In this document: in pieces, positions 9,371-17,773 of the stretch
How the letters are laid out: the number at the start of each line of letters is the position of its first letter
Numbering within the stretch: the first letter of the stretch is position 1
Position numbers and translations under genes: made by a program
Assembly (NCBI RefSeq): GCF_000827885.1
Contig: NZ_JTKH01000025.1
Location: 186,001-250,000 of the forward strand
Length of the DNA: 64,000 bases
From: Vibrio renipiscarius
GTDB lineage: Bacteria; Pseudomonadota; Gammaproteobacteria; Enterobacterales; Vibrionaceae
Direction: 5' to 3'
The notes under the pieces: model-generated
Told to the model about the DNA's origin: nothing
Databases searched by the model: none
What the model saw: only the letters and a program-made list of their open reading frames with translations

Positions 9371-10279
9371 ATGAAAGTTTCAGCAGTCGCTTTGTTATCA
9401 GGTTTAATCGCCTTTGGCGTTAACGCAGAAATGGTTGAAATTAAGCATGCAAAAGGGACAACGAAATTAGAAAGTAACCCTGAGCGTGTTGTTGTCATTG
9501 GTGTCGGTGCGCTTGATGCTGCGGTGACACTAGGTGTTGAACCGGTCGCGATTTCAACGGTCAGTCTATTCCCGGATTATTTGTCTCAATACCGTAATTA
9601 CGAGTTTGTTTCAGCTGGCAGCTTATCAGAGCCAAACTTTGAAACTATTTATACTCAAAAACCAGATTTGATCATTGTGGGTTCACGTGCGGCTAAGCAA
9701 TACGATGAATTGGCAAAGATCGCTCCAACGATTGTCTTCGCAGCAGAAGATAACAAAGGCTACTGGACGAGCACACAAGAGCAGTGGCGTAACCTGGGTA
9801 AAGTTTTCGAGAAAGAAGATTTTATCGAGAAAAAGATTGCTGAGATCGATCAAGAATTCAAAGCGATTCGTGATTACAACCAGCAAAATAGTGTAAATGC
9901 ACTTACCGTAATGAGCTCAGGTGGCAATATTACCGCTTTTGGTGTGGAATCTCGTTTTTCGTCGATCTATCGCGATTTCGGTTTCACTCAAACGATTGAG
10001 AATATCAATGCCTCTTCTCGCCATGGTGATTTAGTCTCTTATGAGTTTATCCGTGAAGCAAATCCTGAGACCTTGTTGATTATCGACAAAGATAAGTTGA
10101 CCAACAAAGGTAGCAGCAATGTTGAGCGCGAATTCGAGAATGACCTGATTAAATCGACTGACGCATACAAAAACAATCGTATGGCGTATTTAGATATTAG
10201 TGCTTGGTACTTAGCGATTTCAGGCATTCAAGCGACTGAAAAAATGATCGACGATGTGAAAACATCGATCGGCAAATAA
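9371..10279 (+). CDS. vctP: Periplasmic siderophore-binding protein, VctP-like
   Basis: Binds a ferric siderophore in the periplasm and delivers it to the permeases encoded downstream. Residues 1-20 form a signal peptide ending VNA before EMVEI. The rest is a class III binding-protein fold of the TroA/CeuE type (PERVVVIGVGALDAAVTLG near the N-terminus, KPDLIIVGSR near residue 100). The ATG at 9371 is preferred over 9359 because GGAG at 9361 is correctly spaced. Gene order binding protein, two permeases, ATPase matches vctPDGC of Vibrio, which imports vibriobactin and enterobactin-type compounds. A FatB-type role is an alternative. No TonB receptor gene is adjacent. Confidence 0.8.
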   Translation: MKVSAVALLSGLIAFGVNAEMVEIKHAKGTTKLESNPERVVVIGVGALDAAVTLGVEPVAISTVSLFPDYLSQYRNYEFVSAGSLSEPNFETIYTQKPDLIIVGSRAAKQYDELAKIAPTIVFAAEDNKGYWTSTQEQWRNLGKVFEKEDFIEKKIAEIDQEFKAIRDYNQQNSVNALTVMSSGGNITAFGVESRFSSIYRDFGFTQTIENINASSRHGDLVSYEFIREANPETLLIIDKDKLTNKGSSNVEREFENDLIKSTDAYKNNRMAYLDISAWYLAISGIQATEKMIDDVKTSIGK

Positions 10280-10296
10280 GAATTAGAAATAAGTTT

Positions 10297-10327
10297 GCCC
10301 AAGTAGCATTGGTTACTTGGGCTTTTT
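10297..10327 (+). terminator. Hairpin with T5 between vctP and vctD
   Basis: GCCCAAGTA (10297-10305) pairs with TACTTGGGC (10314-10322) followed by TTTTT. Inside the operon it probably attenuates read-through, giving more binding protein than membrane subunits. Confidence 0.75.
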
Positions 10328-10344
10328 GACGTTAGAGGCGTGTT

Positions 10345-11280
10345 TTGAAGAAGTTACTTCCAATACTGATTTTACTCAGTATCGGTTCACTCTTTGTTGG
10401 TGTGAGCAGTTTAACTCCGGCATCTTTGCTTGCGGGTGATAGCGATAGTTGGCATTTGATGTTTACGAGTCGCATTCCACGATTAGTCGCCATTTTACTT
10501 GCGGGAGCTGGGTTGAGTGTTGCGGGTTTGATCATGCAACAAATCAGTCAAAACCGATTCGCCGCGCCGTCTACTTCAGGCACTATTGAATGTGCCATGC
10601 TGGGCTATATCTTGAGCCTTGTGTTCTTTGGCACTCAGCAAATTTGGTTGATTTTCTTAGTGTCTATTTTGGGCACCTTATTGTTCGTGCAGTTTATCAA
10701 CCGCGTACAATTTAAAAATGCCATCTTTGTTCCTTTGATTGGTATCATTTTTGGCAATGTCGTGGACTCGTTAGCCACGTTTATCGCCTATAAATACGAT
10801 GCATTGCAAAACTTGTCTGGTTGGACAGTGGCGAACTTCGCCAACCTTCTTCAAGGTGACTACGAACTTCTCTATATTGCACTTCCTATTGCGATATTTA
10901 GCTATCTTTACGCAACGCGCATTTCAGCCGTTGGTATGGGTAAAGACTTTGCGACCAACTTAGGTCTGAATTACCAACAAGTTTTGGTGATTGGCGTGAT
11001 ATTGGTCTCTGTGATGTCGGCCAGTGTGGTGATGATCGTCGGTCAGTTACCATTCTTGGGGCTCATTGTGCCCAATCTAGTGAGCCAGTTCTTTGGTGAT
11101 AACTTACGTCGAAACATCCCCATTACGGCTATTTTAGGCGCGCTCATTGTGCTGTGTTGTGATTTAGCTGGGCGAGTTATTATCTTCCCTTATGAGATTC
11201 CGATTTCGATGATTATCAGCATTCTAGGCGGTGGTGTTTTTGTGTTCTTTATTCTGCGAGGTCAAAGAAATGCAGGATAG
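10345..11280 (+). CDS. vctD: Ferric siderophore ABC permease, VctD-like
   Basis: FecCD-family inner-membrane permease, 311 aa, with about nine or ten hydrophobic helices. Family marks include RIPRLVAILLAGAGLSVAG near residue 40-58 and the GLIVPNLV segment near residue 245. The start is a TTG at 10345 with GAGGCG upstream; no better ATG is present before the first helix. It forms the channel with VctG. Its stop codon lies inside the start region of vctG (ATG of vctG at 11270, stop at 11278-11280), an 11-base overlap indicating coupling. Confidence 0.85.
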   Translation: MKKLLPILILLSIGSLFVGVSSLTPASLLAGDSDSWHLMFTSRIPRLVAILLAGAGLSVAGLIMQQISQNRFAAPSTSGTIECAMLGYILSLVFFGTQQIWLIFLVSILGTLLFVQFINRVQFKNAIFVPLIGIIFGNVVDSLATFIAYKYDALQNLSGWTVANFANLLQGDYELLYIALPIAIFSYLYATRISAVGMGKDFATNLGLNYQQVLVIGVILVSVMSASVVMIVGQLPFLGLIVPNLVSQFFGDNLRRNIPITAILGALIVLCCDLAGRVIIFPYEIPISMIISILGGGVFVFFILRGQRNAG

Positions 11281-12220
11281 AACGAAGCTACTGGGTCTAG
11301 CGATCATTGCGATAGTGTTTGCATGTCTGTTTATTGGTATTGGCTTAAATGCGGATAACTATGAATATTTTCTTTCGCGCCGTGTCCCTAAAGTGCTCGC
11401 GATGATTTTGGCCGGTGTTGCGATTGGCCAATCCGCGTTGGCATTCCAAACCATTACGAATAACCGTATTTTAACGCCAAGCATTATGGGCTTCGATGCG
11501 CTCTACATGTTTACTCAAACCATCGTCGTGGTGATGTTTGGTGGCTTAAGCGCTTATGTATTGAACGATTACCTTAACTTTACGCTGTCAGTGACCGTCA
11601 TGTTAGGTTTCTCGATGGTATTGTTTGGCTTTTACTTCAGAGGTAATAAGCAAAACTTAATGATGCTGTTGCTGCTTGGTGTGATTTTAGGTCAACTATT
11701 TGGCAGTATTTCGTCGTTTCTCACTATGTTGCTTGATCCTAACGACTTCGCCACATTGCAAGACAGCATGTTTGCGAGCTTTAACAACATCAAAGTGGAA
11801 CTGGTTTACCTGTGTACGCCGTTATTAATGGTGGTCAGTGCTTTATTGTTCCGTTTAAATCGCGTGCTGGATGTGTTTTGGCTCGATAAAGATAATGCGA
11901 CAAGCTTAGGCATTGATGTTAAACGCGTCACGATGCAAGTATTGATGCTGTCTGCGTGCTTAATCGCTATTTCGACGGCGTTGATTGGCCCAATTATGTT
12001 CTTTGGACTGCTGGTGACTAACTTAGCGAGAGAAATGCTGCGCTCTTATCAGCATCGAGTGTTATTACTTGGCGTGTCGCTGCTCTCTGTCGCCTCTTTG
12101 CTGGCAGGGCAATGGATTGTCGAAAACCTATTTGGCTTCTCAACAACGTTGAGTGTTGTGATTAACTTTATTGGCGGTATCTATTTCTTATCGATGCTGC
12201 TTCGAAACAAAATCGTTTAA
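11270..12220 (+). CDS. vctG: Ferric siderophore ABC permease, VctG-like
   Basis: Second FecCD-family permease, 316 aa, starting at the ATG at 11270 within the end of vctD. The longer frame from 11231 only reads through vctD sequence. Markers are RRVPKVLAMILAGVAIG near residue 30-45 and GPIMFFGLLVTNLARE near residue 235. It is followed after 7 bp by the ATPase gene. With VctD it should form the heterodimeric pore for the iron-siderophore complex. Confidence 0.85.
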   Translation: MQDRTKLLGLAIIAIVFACLFIGIGLNADNYEYFLSRRVPKVLAMILAGVAIGQSALAFQTITNNRILTPSIMGFDALYMFTQTIVVVMFGGLSAYVLNDYLNFTLSVTVMLGFSMVLFGFYFRGNKQNLMMLLLLGVILGQLFGSISSFLTMLLDPNDFATLQDSMFASFNNIKVELVYLCTPLLMVVSALLFRLNRVLDVFWLDKDNATSLGIDVKRVTMQVLMLSACLIAISTALIGPIMFFGLLVTNLAREMLRSYQHRVLLLGVSLLSVASLLAGQWIVENLFGFSTTLSVVINFIGGIYFLSMLLRNKIV

Positions 12221-12227
12221 GGTCACC

Positions 12228-12983
12228 ATGATTAAATTACAAAGTCTTACCAAACTATTTGGACAAACGCCGGTGGTAAAACAAGCCAGCGCTGAGTTTG
12301 AAAAAGGAAAAGTAACCTCAATCATAGGACCAAACGGAGCGGGGAAAAGTACCTTACTTTCAATGGCGAGCCGTTTGGTGAGCAAAGATGAAGGTGAAGT
12401 GTATATCGATTGCAAAGAAATTGCGGATTGGGATACCAAAGAACTGGCTAAGCGTCTTGCCGTTTTGCGTCAGGCGAACTCAATCACGATGCGTTTCACC
12501 GTGCGTGAAATGATCGCGTTTGGCCGCTTTCCTTATAGCCAAGGCAAATTGACGGCAGACGATCATACGATCATCGATCAGGCAATTGACTACCTAGACT
12601 TAACCAAGATCCAACACAAATATCTGGATGAGCTCAGTGGTGGTCAGCGCCAATTAGCGTTTATCGCGATGGTCATTGCCCAAGACACCGATTACGTGTT
12701 TCTTGATGAGCCACTTAACAACCTCGATATCAAACACTCGTTACAGATCATGCGAAATATCGGACGTTTAGCGAAAGAGATGAACAAAGCGGTGGTGGTT
12801 GTGATCCACGACATCAACTTCGCGTCTTGCTATTCCGATAAGATCATCGCGCTGAAAAAAGGCGAAGTGGTTGCGCAAGGTTCGGTTGAAGAGGTTATTC
12901 AAGCGGACGTGTTAGAGAGTATCTACGAAACGCCATTCAACATTATTGAAATGGATGGCAAGCGTATGTGTACTTATTACTAG
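12228..12983 (+). CDS. vctC: Ferric siderophore ABC ATPase, VctC-like
   Basis: ATP-hydrolysing subunit, 252 aa (FepC/FhuC type). Walker A GPNGAGKST begins near residue 34, the signature LSGGQRQ near 135, Walker B VFLDEPLNNLD follows, and the switch histidine is in VIHDINF. Start chosen at ATG 12228, just after the vctG stop; the 12171 start is only frame run-on. It closes the operon before a strong terminator. Confidence 0.9.
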   Translation: MIKLQSLTKLFGQTPVVKQASAEFEKGKVTSIIGPNGAGKSTLLSMASRLVSKDEGEVYIDCKEIADWDTKELAKRLAVLRQANSITMRFTVREMIAFGRFPYSQGKLTADDHTIIDQAIDYLDLTKIQHKYLDELSGGQRQLAFIAMVIAQDTDYVFLDEPLNNLDIKHSLQIMRNIGRLAKEMNKAVVVVIHDINFASCYSDKIIALKKGEVVAQGSVEEVIQADVLESIYETPFNIIEMDGKRMCTYY

Positions 12984-13002
12984 CCGCATCGTTAAGCACA
13001 GA

Positions 13003-13042
13003 AACAACAAAGCCTTTCATTTAGAAAGGCTTTGTTGTTTAA
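13003..13042. terminator. Bidirectional terminator between vctC and cueR
   Basis: AACAACAAAGCCTTTC (13003-13018) and GAAAGGCTTTGTTGTT (13024-13039) form a perfect 16-bp stem with loop ATTTA, between two convergent genes. Confidence 0.85.
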
Positions 13043-13078
13043 AAATGGTCGATTTATTAGCGGGATAACCCGTTTATC

Positions 13079-13468
13079 TTATTGCTTCGTTAAATCATCG
13101 ATTATTGGGCATTGGCTCTGAGCGTTCCCAGGGCATGATGAGACCCACTGTTTCAGTTGTCGTTCAATATCTTGAAGTTGTCGAATCTTTAACTGCACTT
13201 CATTGAGCTTTTCTTGAGCTCGAGCTTTTACTTCACTGCTTTTGCGCTCAGGGTTATGTGCCAATTGGACAAATTCTTTACATTCATCGAGAGAAAACCC
13301 CGCATTTTTCGCTCGCGATACCAAATTCAACTCTTGAAGGTGCTGGACTGAATACTGACGGTACCCAGCGGCACTACGATGAGGTGTTGAGATAATGCCT
13401 TTCTCTTCATAAAGTCGTATCGATTTGCTCGACAATCCGGTGCGTTGCGCTATTTCACCAATATTCAT
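13079..13468 (-). CDS. cueR: CueR-type Cu(I)-responsive MerR regulator
   Basis: MerR-family transcription regulator, 129 aa. The N-terminal winged helix-turn-helix is clear (MNIGEIAQRTGLSSKSIRLY, then KGIISTPHRSAAGYRQY). The metal loop has Cys112 and Cys120 in CPGNAQSQCPII, the same spacing and numbering as E. coli CueR for coinage metals. It should activate a copper-efflux promoter such as copA by bending an over-long spacer. No copA or multicopper oxidase gene lies in this window, so the target is elsewhere. Confidence 0.88.
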   Translation of the reverse strand: MNIGEIAQRTGLSSKSIRLYEEKGIISTPHRSAAGYRQYSVQHLQELNLVSRAKNAGFSLDECKEFVQLAHNPERKSSEVKARAQEKLNEVQLKIRQLQDIERQLKQWVSSCPGNAQSQCPIIDDLTKQ

Positions 13469-13780
13469 GAGTACAACCTATCTATCAACAAACTATCCAT
13501 TATTCCGAGTAGTGTAACGCTTAGATCGATAATTAACTAGAAGGAAGGGGTGTTACGACATGCTTAAATTTGAAGGCTCTTAGGCGTAATCAGGGCCATT
13601 CTGTTGGCATGATGACCGAAAGCATGACTCAACATTATTTAAAAAGCCCGTTTATTTACGCCGTTTTAAAAAAAGTTGAATGTTTGTTTAGACACTTGTG
13701 TTTGTTGCGCAAGTAAAATTCACCCCAAAGTAGGATAGATAGTAGGCGTGGCGAGGGTTAGAGTGGTGATGCGAACGTTA

Positions 13781-13808
13781 CGCAATGGTTTGCATTGCGC
13801 ACATTTTT
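13781..13808 (+). other. Terminator-like hairpin in ackA upstream region
   Basis: CGCAATG (13781-13787) pairs with CATTGCG (13793-13799), and six T residues follow at 13804-13809. It sits about 200 bp ahead of ackA, so it may end a short upstream transcript or act in a long leader. The rest of the 13469-14007 gap is AT-rich with no visible gene. Confidence 0.4.
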
Positions 13809-13862
13809 TATCGGTTAAATGCCTCATTTTGATTAAATTCTCAGCGTGAATAAAATTCATTA

Positions 13863-13876
13863 TTGCTTTAGATCAA
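13863..13876 (+). promoter_or_regulatory. Possible FNR site upstream of ackA
   Basis: TTGCT-TTAG-ATCAA matches the FNR consensus TTGAT-N4-ATCAA at 9 of 10 positions. It lies 132 bp before the ackA start. Anaerobic control would suit acetate kinase. A CRP-like site cannot be excluded. Confidence 0.4.
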
Positions 13877-14007
13877 CAAAAAAACGTTTCTTTGAACGAT
13901 TTCTTTAAAAGAAAGTTGATAAAATCCAAAAAAATTTGAATAATTAAACTCAATACACAACGGAGCCGTTGGCTTCGACATTCAGTCTTAAACAGGATAC
14001 GTACCTC

Positions 14008-15210
14008 ATGTCTAACTCGTTTGTGTTGGTGATCAACTCTGGTAGCTCTTCACTAAAATTCGCAGTAATCGATTCGAAAACAGGCGAAGCGATTGTCAGC
14101 GGTTTAGGTGAATGCTTTGGTATGCCAGAAGCTGTGATTGGCTGGAAATACAACGGTGAAAAAACCGAAGAAGCTATCTCAGCACCTGATGAGCATCATC
14201 AACATGCGATTAACCGCATTGTTAAACTAATCGATACGCTAGGTTTCACTTCAGAAATCGTTGCGATTGGTCACCGTATCGTTCACGGCGGTGAGAAATT
14301 TACGTCGACTGTACGTATCGACGACAACGTATTGGCTGAAATCGAAAGCATTGCTGACCTTGCTCCTCTGCATAACCCAGCAGGCGCTAAAGGCATTAAA
14401 GCGGCAATGACGGCTTTCCCTAGCTTGCCACAGTTTGCTGTATTCGATACTGCATTCCACCAAACAATGCCAAAACGTGCATACACGGGTGCAATCTCTA
14501 GCGATCTTTACACAGACTACGGTATCCGTCGTTACGGTTTCCACGGTACGAGCCACTACTTTGTAAGCAACGAAGCGGCAAAAATGCTGAACAAGTCTAT
14601 CGAAGAATCGAGCTTCATCTCGGTTCACCTAGGCAATGGCGCTTCTGTGTGTGCGATTGAAAACGGTCAATCACTTGATACTTCAATGGGCTTCACGCCA
14701 CTTTCAGGCCTTATGATGGGTACACGTTGTGGTGACCTTGACCCAGGTATCATTGAGTTCCTTCTTAAGAAAGGTTGGAGCCAAGAGAAAGTGTTTGATG
14801 CACTAAATAAAAAATCAGGTTTCTTGGGTGTGTCTGGCCTGACTTCAGACGCTCGTGGGATCCTTGACGCGATGGAAAATGGCCACGAAGGCGCGAAACT
14901 AGCGTTTGAAGTGTTTACCTACCGTGTAGCGAAATACATCGGTTCGTACATGATTCCACTTAGTCACCTAGACGCAGTTATCTTTACGGGTGGTATTGGT
15001 GAAAACTCACTACCAATTCGTCGCGAAATTCTGAAAAACCTAAAACTATTAGGTTTTGTAGAAGATGAAAAGGGCAATGAAGACGCTCGCTTCGGTAACG
15101 CGGGTATCATCGCTAAATCTGAACTTTTGGGTGCAGTGGCGATGGTTATTCCAACTAATGAAGAGTTTGTAATAGTACAGCAGTCAGTGGCGCTACTTTC
15201 AAACCAGTAG
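14008..15210 (+). CDS. ackA: Acetate kinase, 3' end probably replaced by integrated element
   Basis: Interconverts acetate + ATP and acetyl phosphate + ADP in the cytosol. The ASKHA-fold landmarks are present: VLVINSGSSSLK at the N-terminus, GHRIVHGG, VFDTAFHQTMP, RRYGFHGTSH, HLGNGASV and FTGGIGENS. The length of 400 aa is normal. The ATG at 14008 is used; the frame to 13969 lacks homology. No pta follows, which fits the lone ackA of Vibrio chromosome II. The last ~20 codons (from about 15151) have a second diverged copy at 28931-28981, and the protein ends in SVALLSNQ instead of SVELL. I infer an intact enzyme whose tail was swapped by the element. Confidence 0.93.
   Translation: MSNSFVLVINSGSSSLKFAVIDSKTGEAIVSGLGECFGMPEAVIGWKYNGEKTEEAISAPDEHHQHAINRIVKLIDTLGFTSEIVAIGHRIVHGGEKFTSTVRIDDNVLAEIESIADLAPLHNPAGAKGIKAAMTAFPSLPQFAVFDTAFHQTMPKRAYTGAISSDLYTDYGIRRYGFHGTSHYFVSNEAAKMLNKSIEESSFISVHLGNGASVCAIENGQSLDTSMGFTPLSGLMMGTRCGDLDPGIIEFLLKKGWSQEKVFDALNKKSGFLGVSGLTSDARGILDAMENGHEGAKLAFEVFTYRVAKYIGSYMIPLSHLDAVIFTGGIGENSLPIRREILKNLKLLGFVEDEKGNEDARFGNAGIIAKSELLGAVAMVIPTNEEFVIVQQSVALLSNQ
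15151..15210 (+). other. Left attachment-site region (attL) in the ackA 3' end
   Basis: The codons for PTNEEFVIVQQSVALL match 28931-28978 (PTNEEFVIAQQSVELL) in direct orientation, 13,780 bp apart. The longest exact shared run is CAGCAGTCAGT (here 15178-15188). Most mismatches fall in third codon positions. The exact crossover point cannot be read from one sequence. Confidence 0.7.
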
Positions 15211-15229
15211 TATCCAATGGGATACAGTA

Positions 15230-15262
15230 AAGGGCTAACACTTGTGTTAGCCCTTTTTTTAT
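15230..15262 (+). terminator. Intrinsic terminator after ackA
   Basis: AAGGGCTAACAC (15230-15241) pairs with GTGTTAGCCCTT (15244-15255) followed by more T. By the integration model it came with the element, since another terminator follows the displaced ackA end. Confidence 0.85.
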
Positions 15263-15396
15263 CGTTAATTCATGGATTTGTGATCTTGATTGCTAAAGAT
15301 CAACTTTGGTTATTGATCATTTTTTAAAAATTGCAATAATCACTCCAACACCACATGAGAGTGCAATAGTACATTTAATGTTTCTAAGGATATAAA

Positions 15397-17211
15397 ATGA
15401 ATAAAGCTACAACTCTCTTAAATACTTACACTGCCTACATTTACTCTCGTGTAAGCAAAGAAGCACAAGTTAATGGAGACGGCCTTCGTCGCCAGATCGA
15501 TAACGCTTTTCGATTTATTGATTCAAAAAACAGAGAATTGATAGAGAAAGGCTTGCCAACTTACGCTGTGGCAGACGAATTAATTACGGACAGGGGGTTA
15601 TCAGCATACAAAGGCTATAACACCGCGGCTAATGGCGGGTTAGGGGCTTTTTTGGAAGCGGCTAAAAGAGGCGAGGTAAAGCGAGGCTCTCTGTTAGTGG
15701 TAGAAGCCGTTGATCGTATTAGTCGAATGCCAGCGGATGAGTCACGCAAGACATTCAGCTTGTTTAAAGAGTACGGTATTGATGTTGCCATCGTGAAGTT
15801 TGGTGTAATCATAAAACATAGTGAAAGTACAACTCTTGAGAATGATTTATTGATCACCGCTGCTATCCACCTCGCACATATGGAAAGCCAGCAGAAGTCT
15901 AATAGGATCAATGATCGCTTCGAAGAAAAGCGCAGGCAAGAAAAGTTAGGTGGACCTAAGCGTACAACAATTTGCCCGCTTTGGATGAAAATATCTGAAG
16001 ATAAAAAGAGTTTTGAATTAATACCAGATCGTGCTCGTGTAATGCGCCGTATTATTGACATGAAATTGAACGGTATAGGTTGCCAACGCATTGCTAGTAT
16101 CCTTAATGAAGAGGGGGAGCCCTATTTCAATGGTAAAACGTGGTCAACGCGTATCGTGCTTAAGTATTGCAAGATGATACAACTCTACGGTGCTTTTCAG
16201 CGAGTTCGTCATATAAGAACAGAAAACGGTACTCAGAAACAGCCTAGGGGTGATATAGAGAAAGACTACTACCCTGCGTTAATCGATGAACAAACGTTCT
16301 TAAGATTAAAGAACTCGTTTAAGAAATCGGGTGGACGACAAACGGGAGCTTTTAGTAACTTGTTTAGTGGTCTTCTTTGTTGCCCGAAGTGTGGCTCTTC
16401 AATGAGCTATTACAAACCAAACAGAGGAACTCTTAAAGTTCGATGCAGAAAGCAGCTAGATAAACAAGGTTGCGATCAGAGGGCGTTAAACTATGAGGAA
16501 ATAGAGGAACGTCTAATCCGTGCTCTAGCAGGCTTAGATTACGCAAAGCTCAATGATAGTAGTTTTGTTGATGTAAGTGCAGAGCTTAGCCTGTTAGAAG
16601 CCACTATGGCAGAGCTAAAGGAAAATGTTAATGTTGTTTCCACGCAGCTTATGAAAAACACGGATCCACGTATCTTCGAGACGCTGACGGATAAGCTTAG
16701 TCAGCTATATAGTGATATCGATTCCAATAAAGCTAAATTCGATGAGTTGTCTACTTTACATAGTAATTACGATATTTCGGTCATCGATAACCTAGAACTC
16801 GCCGAGAATAAAGATAGGGAGCGTTATAATCACTTTGTTAAACAGTTTGTTAAATACATAATCTGTACTGATAAGAAACAAGGTGGGTCGATTCGTGTAG
16901 TGTTTAAAGCTGATGCGATAGGTGAGTTGCCATTTAACTATGATTCTGATGATCGAAACGACAAAGCCATAAGCGAAGTATTCACGGCTAACCGTCCTAT
17001 CACTAATGCTGATACTGTGCGAACCATTAATATGGATAAAAGTTCGACGGTGTATCTGCCACTCTTAAAGGAGATTACAGATGTTAAGCAGCCTAGTGAT
17101 TTATCTGATACTAGAGATCGTTTGAAATATATGCATGCGGTACGTGTTGCAGTTAGGCGAGATCCAAAAAAATGGGCCGAGATAGCTAAGAAAGCTCAGC
17201 TAAAATATTAA
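15397..17211 (+). CDS. Large serine recombinase/integrase
   Basis: Site-specific DNA recombinase, 604 aa, likely the integrase of the element. The N-terminal resolvase domain has YSRVS with the probable nucleophile Ser20 and the arginine-bearing segment RISRMPADESRKTF near residue 108. A Recombinase domain follows (NGIGCQRIASILNEEG, near 225). A zinc ribbon (CCPKCGSSM near 328 and two later Cys) precedes a probable coiled coil and a C-terminal tail of ~150 residues. This order is that of phage and ICE large serine integrases. It starts 187 bp inside attL and has its own terminator. No separate recombination directionality factor was recognised. Confidence 0.9.
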   Translation: MNKATTLLNTYTAYIYSRVSKEAQVNGDGLRRQIDNAFRFIDSKNRELIEKGLPTYAVADELITDRGLSAYKGYNTAANGGLGAFLEAAKRGEVKRGSLLVVEAVDRISRMPADESRKTFSLFKEYGIDVAIVKFGVIIKHSESTTLENDLLITAAIHLAHMESQQKSNRINDRFEEKRRQEKLGGPKRTTICPLWMKISEDKKSFELIPDRARVMRRIIDMKLNGIGCQRIASILNEEGEPYFNGKTWSTRIVLKYCKMIQLYGAFQRVRHIRTENGTQKQPRGDIEKDYYPALIDEQTFLRLKNSFKKSGGRQTGAFSNLFSGLLCCPKCGSSMSYYKPNRGTLKVRCRKQLDKQGCDQRALNYEEIEERLIRALAGLDYAKLNDSSFVDVSAELSLLEATMAELKENVNVVSTQLMKNTDPRIFETLTDKLSQLYSDIDSNKAKFDELSTLHSNYDISVIDNLELAENKDRERYNHFVKQFVKYIICTDKKQGGSIRVVFKADAIGELPFNYDSDDRNDKAISEVFTANRPITNADTVRTINMDKSSTVYLPLLKEITDVKQPSDLSDTRDRLKYMHAVRVAVRRDPKKWAEIAKKAQLKY

Positions 17212-17221
17212 AAATAAAATG

Positions 17222-17265
17222 AAAAACTACCGCTGTTAATTTGAATAATTACAGCGGTAGTTTTT
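17222..17265 (+). terminator. Intrinsic terminator after serine recombinase
   Basis: AAAAACTACCGCTGT (17222-17236) pairs with ACAGCGGTAGTTTTT (17251-17265), a perfect 15-bp stem ending in T5. Confidence 0.85.
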
Positions 17266-17374
17266 ATATTAAATCAATTTGTTTTTTGTAATTAAACTGG
17301 TAATGACGTTAAGTGATTTGCTAGTTATGATTATTAAATCAAAGATTAAGTATTTATTAAAATAATTATCTTTT

Positions 17375-17413
17375 TACTCTAAGATAGAGTAGAGTCCTCC
17401 TTTTTCTACTCTA
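17375..17413 (+). other. Alternative mutually exclusive hairpins in non-coding stretch
   Basis: TACTCTA (17375-17381) pairs with TAGAGTA (17385-17391), while TAGAGTAG (17385-17392) can instead pair with CTACTCTA (17406-17413). No gene is seen between 17212 and 17773, which is AT-rich. A further dyad ACCAACCT / AGGTTGGT lies at 17692-17717. Confidence 0.4.
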
Positions 17414-17773
17414 CTGTATAGTAATTGTGGTAATTACTCGCACTACATGAGAGCAAAGTCCAAGAATATCCGCACTGCCTCCCTGTAAAAAAACCTTAAA
17501 TATCAAAAACCTTAAAGCAAGCGAGAAGTTGACTTTTAATTTATTTAATTGTAATGGTAAAAAATTAACACTTAAATCGCGCAAAATGATAGATAATAAA
17601 TATAGAAAGATTAATTAATTTAACCCTCTTTTTTATAATTAATCTGATGCAAGCTGTGTCTGCGTGGTTATTTGTCCCAAATAAAACTCCGACCAACCTC
17701 CGCCCTAATAGGTTGGTTGCACTAACCATCTTCGATGTTAGCGCTAGAAAGTCACTTGCCTTAAATCCTGCTA

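Noticed and set aside
9166..9498. 110-codon minus-strand frame at the start of vctP
   Set aside because: It overlaps the Fur-box promoter and the vctP signal peptide, and its translation has no protein-like features.
17690..17773. Possible integron attC site before the IS5-family copy
   Set aside because: The inverted repeat is short and the GTTRRRY core is not matched; no integron integrase is near.
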